Source: Tritonibacter mobilis (GTDB lineage Bacteria; Pseudomonadota; Alphaproteobacteria; Rhodobacterales; Rhodobacteraceae). Taken from it: a stretch of 53,590 nucleotides of DNA. The stretch is from assembly GCF_001681715.1 (NCBI RefSeq), contig NZ_LNWY01000025.1, forward strand, positions 1-53,590, in the 5' to 3' direction. The notes beneath the pieces were generated by a model. It made no database searches, was not told where the DNA came from, and saw only the letters and a list, made by a program, of their open reading frames with translations. Position 1 is the first letter of the stretch, and each line of letters opens with the position of its first letter. Of this stretch, positions 51,744 to 53,590 are shown one piece after another. The position numbers were made by a program, and so were the translations under genes.

Positions 51744-52324
51744 GGGGTTGCGTATCAAACCTGTGAACTCAGTTTTCAAAATTGAATGACCGCAACACTG
51801 AGGCGGGGCTGATGGCCCCGCCGCTTCTGTTTTGTGGGCCAGTGGGATTTGGAAAAGCCAAACGCCCCTGGCCGTCAGGGAGAGGGTGCTACCCTCCCCC
51901 TCGGGCAATCCGATTAGACCGGGCCGTGTCCTCGGCTGCGCCTGCGGGCCGCACCTACCCGGTCGAATAGCATTGCCTCGCCCCCTCCCGCGTTCGCCAC
52001 GTGGCAGATCAGCAGGAACAGGCGGCTTCGCCGACTGAACCTGCAAATCAGCCCTGATTTTCCGAATGGAAGGTCAGATCAACGCAACAAGCCACACGGC
52101 AAAAACAGTGGATTGGGTCAGTTTATGACGCCTAGGTCAATTTCGCCTGACGTTCAACAAATGTGTGGAACGTCGAACACCTATGACCCAATCAACGACC
52201 AAAACCTAAAGAAACTACAAGACCGCAGCTTTCAATTCTGACCCAAACGTCAAGCATTTCTGACCCAAAATCGACAGCGGCCATTCATGCAGAGCGGCGA
52301 AAGCTGACTGCAAGTTTGCCCGTG
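51744..52324. repeat. Gene-free repeat-rich stretch right of the IS
   Basis: About 580 bases without a supported gene; the open frames are Arg/Pro/Gly-rich shadows. It contains a GC hairpin (51802-51822). It also holds a nested inverted repeat: GATTGGGTCA (52111-52120) with TGACCCAATC (52184-52193), enclosing GACGTTC (52149-52155) with GAACGTC (52168-52174). TTCTGACCCAAA is repeated directly at 52236-52247 and 52258-52269. It looks like short non-autonomous mobile or intergenic repeat DNA. Confidence 0.55.
51802..51831 (+). terminator. GC-rich hairpin with T-rich tail
   Basis: GGCGGGGC (51802-51809) and GCCCCGCC (51815-51822) form an 8-bp stem over TGATG, followed by GCTTCTGTTTTG. It has terminator form on the plus strand, but there is no intact plus-strand gene to terminate other than the dead IS. 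Confidence 0.5.
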
Positions 52325-52753
52325 TCAGGCGGCAGCGGATGCAACGCCGGCAACAACAAGGTAGCGTCCGCCCTTTGCGATGGTCACGATAAGCACGAAG
52401 CGCCAAAGCGGTTCGCGCAGGAGACCTGCCGCCAGCGTCAGTGGATCTCCAATCACTGGCACCCAAGACCCGAGAAGACTCCAGCGCCCATATTTGCCGT
52501 ACCAAGCCGCTGCCTGATCCAATCGCGCACGAGATACCGGGAACCAGCCGCGATCCGAGAAATGCATCAGATACCGCCCGGCCGCCCAGTTGAGGATAGA
52601 ACCCAGGACATTTCCTGATGTTGCAACCGCCAGAAGCAGCCATACCGGGTGACTGCCGACAACCACCATCCCAGCGAGCACAGCCTCTGACTGTGCAGGC
52701 ACGAGCGTTGCAGCCACCAAGGCCGCCGTAAACAGACCGGCGATGGACAGCAT
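52325..52753 (-). CDS. YqaA-family (DedA-like, SNARE-associated) membrane protein
   Basis: 142 aa from 52753; the longer frame to 52804 lies in the MFS gene. Four or so hydrophobic segments, with the family pieces LVPAQSEAVLAGMV, SGNVLGSILNWAAGRYL, WYGKYGRWSLLGSWVPVIGD (Trp/Pro/Gly-Asp core) and AAGLLREPLWRFV. YqaA proteins are inner-membrane proteins of the VTT/DedA fold, with poorly defined roles in envelope homeostasis or metal tolerance. It starts 1 base after the MFS gene stop, so the two form an operon. Confidence 0.83.
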   Translation of the reverse strand: MLSIAGLFTAALVAATLVPAQSEAVLAGMVVVGSHPVWLLLAVATSGNVLGSILNWAAGRYLMHFSDRGWFPVSRARLDQAAAWYGKYGRWSLLGSWVPVIGDPLTLAAGLLREPLWRFVLIVTIAKGGRYLVVAGVASAAA

Positions 52754-52754
52754 G

Positions 52755-53590
52755 TCAGGAGCGCATCGGCCAACTGCGGTGCAGATCGTCAATGATGACC
52801 TCATGCTTGTGCCCGGTTACCCCGTGATCCCGCAGATGCGGGTGGTCAAGCGGCAGATCGTCGTGCGTGTGCTCGATTTCCCCAGCCGTTCCGCTGGGCC
52901 ACAGCAGCAGACAGACCATGATCCCAATTCCCGCCAGCGCGGCCAAGGTGACCAGCGCGGGGATGGCACCCAACTGTGTCATCAGCCAGCCGGACAGCGG
53001 ATAGGTGACCAGCCAGCAGGCATGCGACAGCGCGAACTGTGCAGCAAACACTGCGGGCCTGTCCTCGGCATGCGCCGAACGCTTCAACAACCGCCCTGCG
53101 GGGGTCAGCACTGCGGAATAGCCGAAGCCCGCAATCAGCCAGGCGAGAAGCAGAGCTCCCCAGTGCAGATCCGAAGCGGCGATGCTTCCCGCGAGCCCAA
53201 GCAAGGAGAGAATCATGAGGAAGGCACCCGAGAGCATGACGGGGCGGTCGGGAAGCCGGTCCAGAAGCCTTGGTAGCAGCAGTGCCGCCGCCATGGAGCC
53301 TGTGCCGAATGCGAACATCGTCCAGGCTAGCGCGCTTTCCGGCAGGCCGAGCAGGCCGCGCACCAGAACGACCGAGTTGACCAGAACCATCGCCCCGGTT
53401 GCCGAGACCGCAAGGTTGAGCGCAAGTAGGCCGCGCAATCGCGGGGTTGCCAGGTAAATGCGCATTCCACGCGTTGTGCGGTCATAAATTCCCCGCGGTT
53501 CCGCGGCCTGAGGGCTCGGCAGTATCACTGAAACCACTAAAAGCGCTGAAGCAGCAAAGCCGGCCACAGTTCCTAGGAACAGCGTATTGT
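52755..53590 (-). CDS. MFS transporter with His-rich C-terminal tail (partial)
   Basis: C-terminal ~278 residues of a major facilitator protein; the frame stays open to the window edge, so the 5' half is missing. The visible part holds roughly TM6-TM12 and the interdomain loop. The cytoplasmic tail after the last helix is His/Asp-rich (EHTHDDLPLDHPHL, then GHKHEV). Such tails suggest a divalent metal exporter like NreB-type nickel transporters, or at least metal binding; export of a metal is an inference. It is coupled to the YqaA-family gene downstream. Confidence 0.75.
   Translation of the reverse strand, partial: NTLFLGTVAGFAASALLVVSVILPSPQAAEPRGIYDRTTRGMRIYLATPRLRGLLALNLAVSATGAMVLVNSVVLVRGLLGLPESALAWTMFAFGTGSMAAALLLPRLLDRLPDRPVMLSGAFLMILSLLGLAGSIAASDLHWGALLLAWLIAGFGYSAVLTPAGRLLKRSAHAEDRPAVFAAQFALSHACWLVTYPLSGWLMTQLGAIPALVTLAALAGIGIMVCLLLWPSGTAGEIEHTHDDLPLDHPHLRDHGVTGHKHEVIIDDLHRSWPMRS

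Noticed and set aside
1-53590. CRISPR arrays, phage structural modules, toxin-antitoxin pairs
   Set aside because: No regularly spaced repeats, cas-like genes, capsid/tail motifs or paired small toxin-antitoxin genes were seen.

Overview
The window looks like chromosomal or large-replicon DNA of an alphaproteobacterium, most likely of the Rhodobacterales (Roseobacter group). This rests on a ChvE/GguA/GguB/GbpR sugar locus, a Hint_2-type self-processing protein, tRNA genes with encoded CCA, tightly overlapping operons and GC-rich sequence by eye. No database search was possible, so the taxonomic call is an inference.

Layout. (1) 16-5511, minus strand: a complete oligopeptide ABC importer, oppA-B-C-D-F. 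(2) 5971-17479, minus strand: one long operon for sugar uptake (chvE-gguA-gguB) and oxidative catabolism. It holds a sugar dehydrogenase, an SMP-30 lactonase and an IlvD/Edd sugar-acid dehydratase, followed by two alternative lower branches: dgoK+dgoA (C6, D-galactose) and a DapA-type keto-deoxy-pentonate dehydratase plus a ketoglutarate-semialdehyde dehydrogenase (C5, L-arabinose). A divergent LysR gene (gbpR-like) starts at 17631. (3) 18822-27132: a segment between tRNA-Leu(UAA) and tRNA-Pro(CGG). It carries a fragment of a threonyl-tRNA synthetase gene, a TonB-dependent receptor with heme-receptor-like motifs, a PchR-like AraC regulator, and a FhuA/FoxA-like siderophore receptor overlapping an exported Fes/PfeE-like esterase. 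(4) 27177-31345, minus strand: EamA permease, leuB, an endonuclease/exonuclease/phosphatase-fold protein and an unknown membrane protein. (5) 31838-35087, plus strand: tungstate importer tupB-C-A and an HTH regulator with a periplasmic-binding-protein-like sensor domain. (6) 35105-38469, minus strand: FCD-type GntR regulator and an SsuABC/TauABC-like importer of unknown substrate. (7) 38736-46495, plus strand: a small ORF, a FecBCDE-like siderophore importer, a siderophore-interacting reductase, then exbB-exbD-exbD-tonB with a good terminator. (8) 46743-48917: a cystine/polar amino acid ABC importer. (9) 49058-50482, minus strand: a cadherin-like/Hint protein. (10) 50866-51741: a degenerate IS5-family (IS427-like) element, then a repeat-rich gene-free stretch, then a YqaA-family membrane protein and a His-rich MFS exporter cut by the window end.

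How it works together: the organism appears to be a scavenger with many high-affinity importers for peptides, aldoses, xenosiderophores, tungstate, sulfonate-like compounds and amino acids. Iron uptake is split in two. Receptors, esterase and sensor lie at 20-27 kb; the inner-membrane importer, ferric reductase and TonB energiser lie at 39-46 kb. The sugar operon is the best-integrated system: one importer and one set of upper enzymes feed two lower branches. I see no CRISPR array, toxin-antitoxin pair or phage structural module. The right edge (50.9 kb onward) is the clearest mobile/accessory part.
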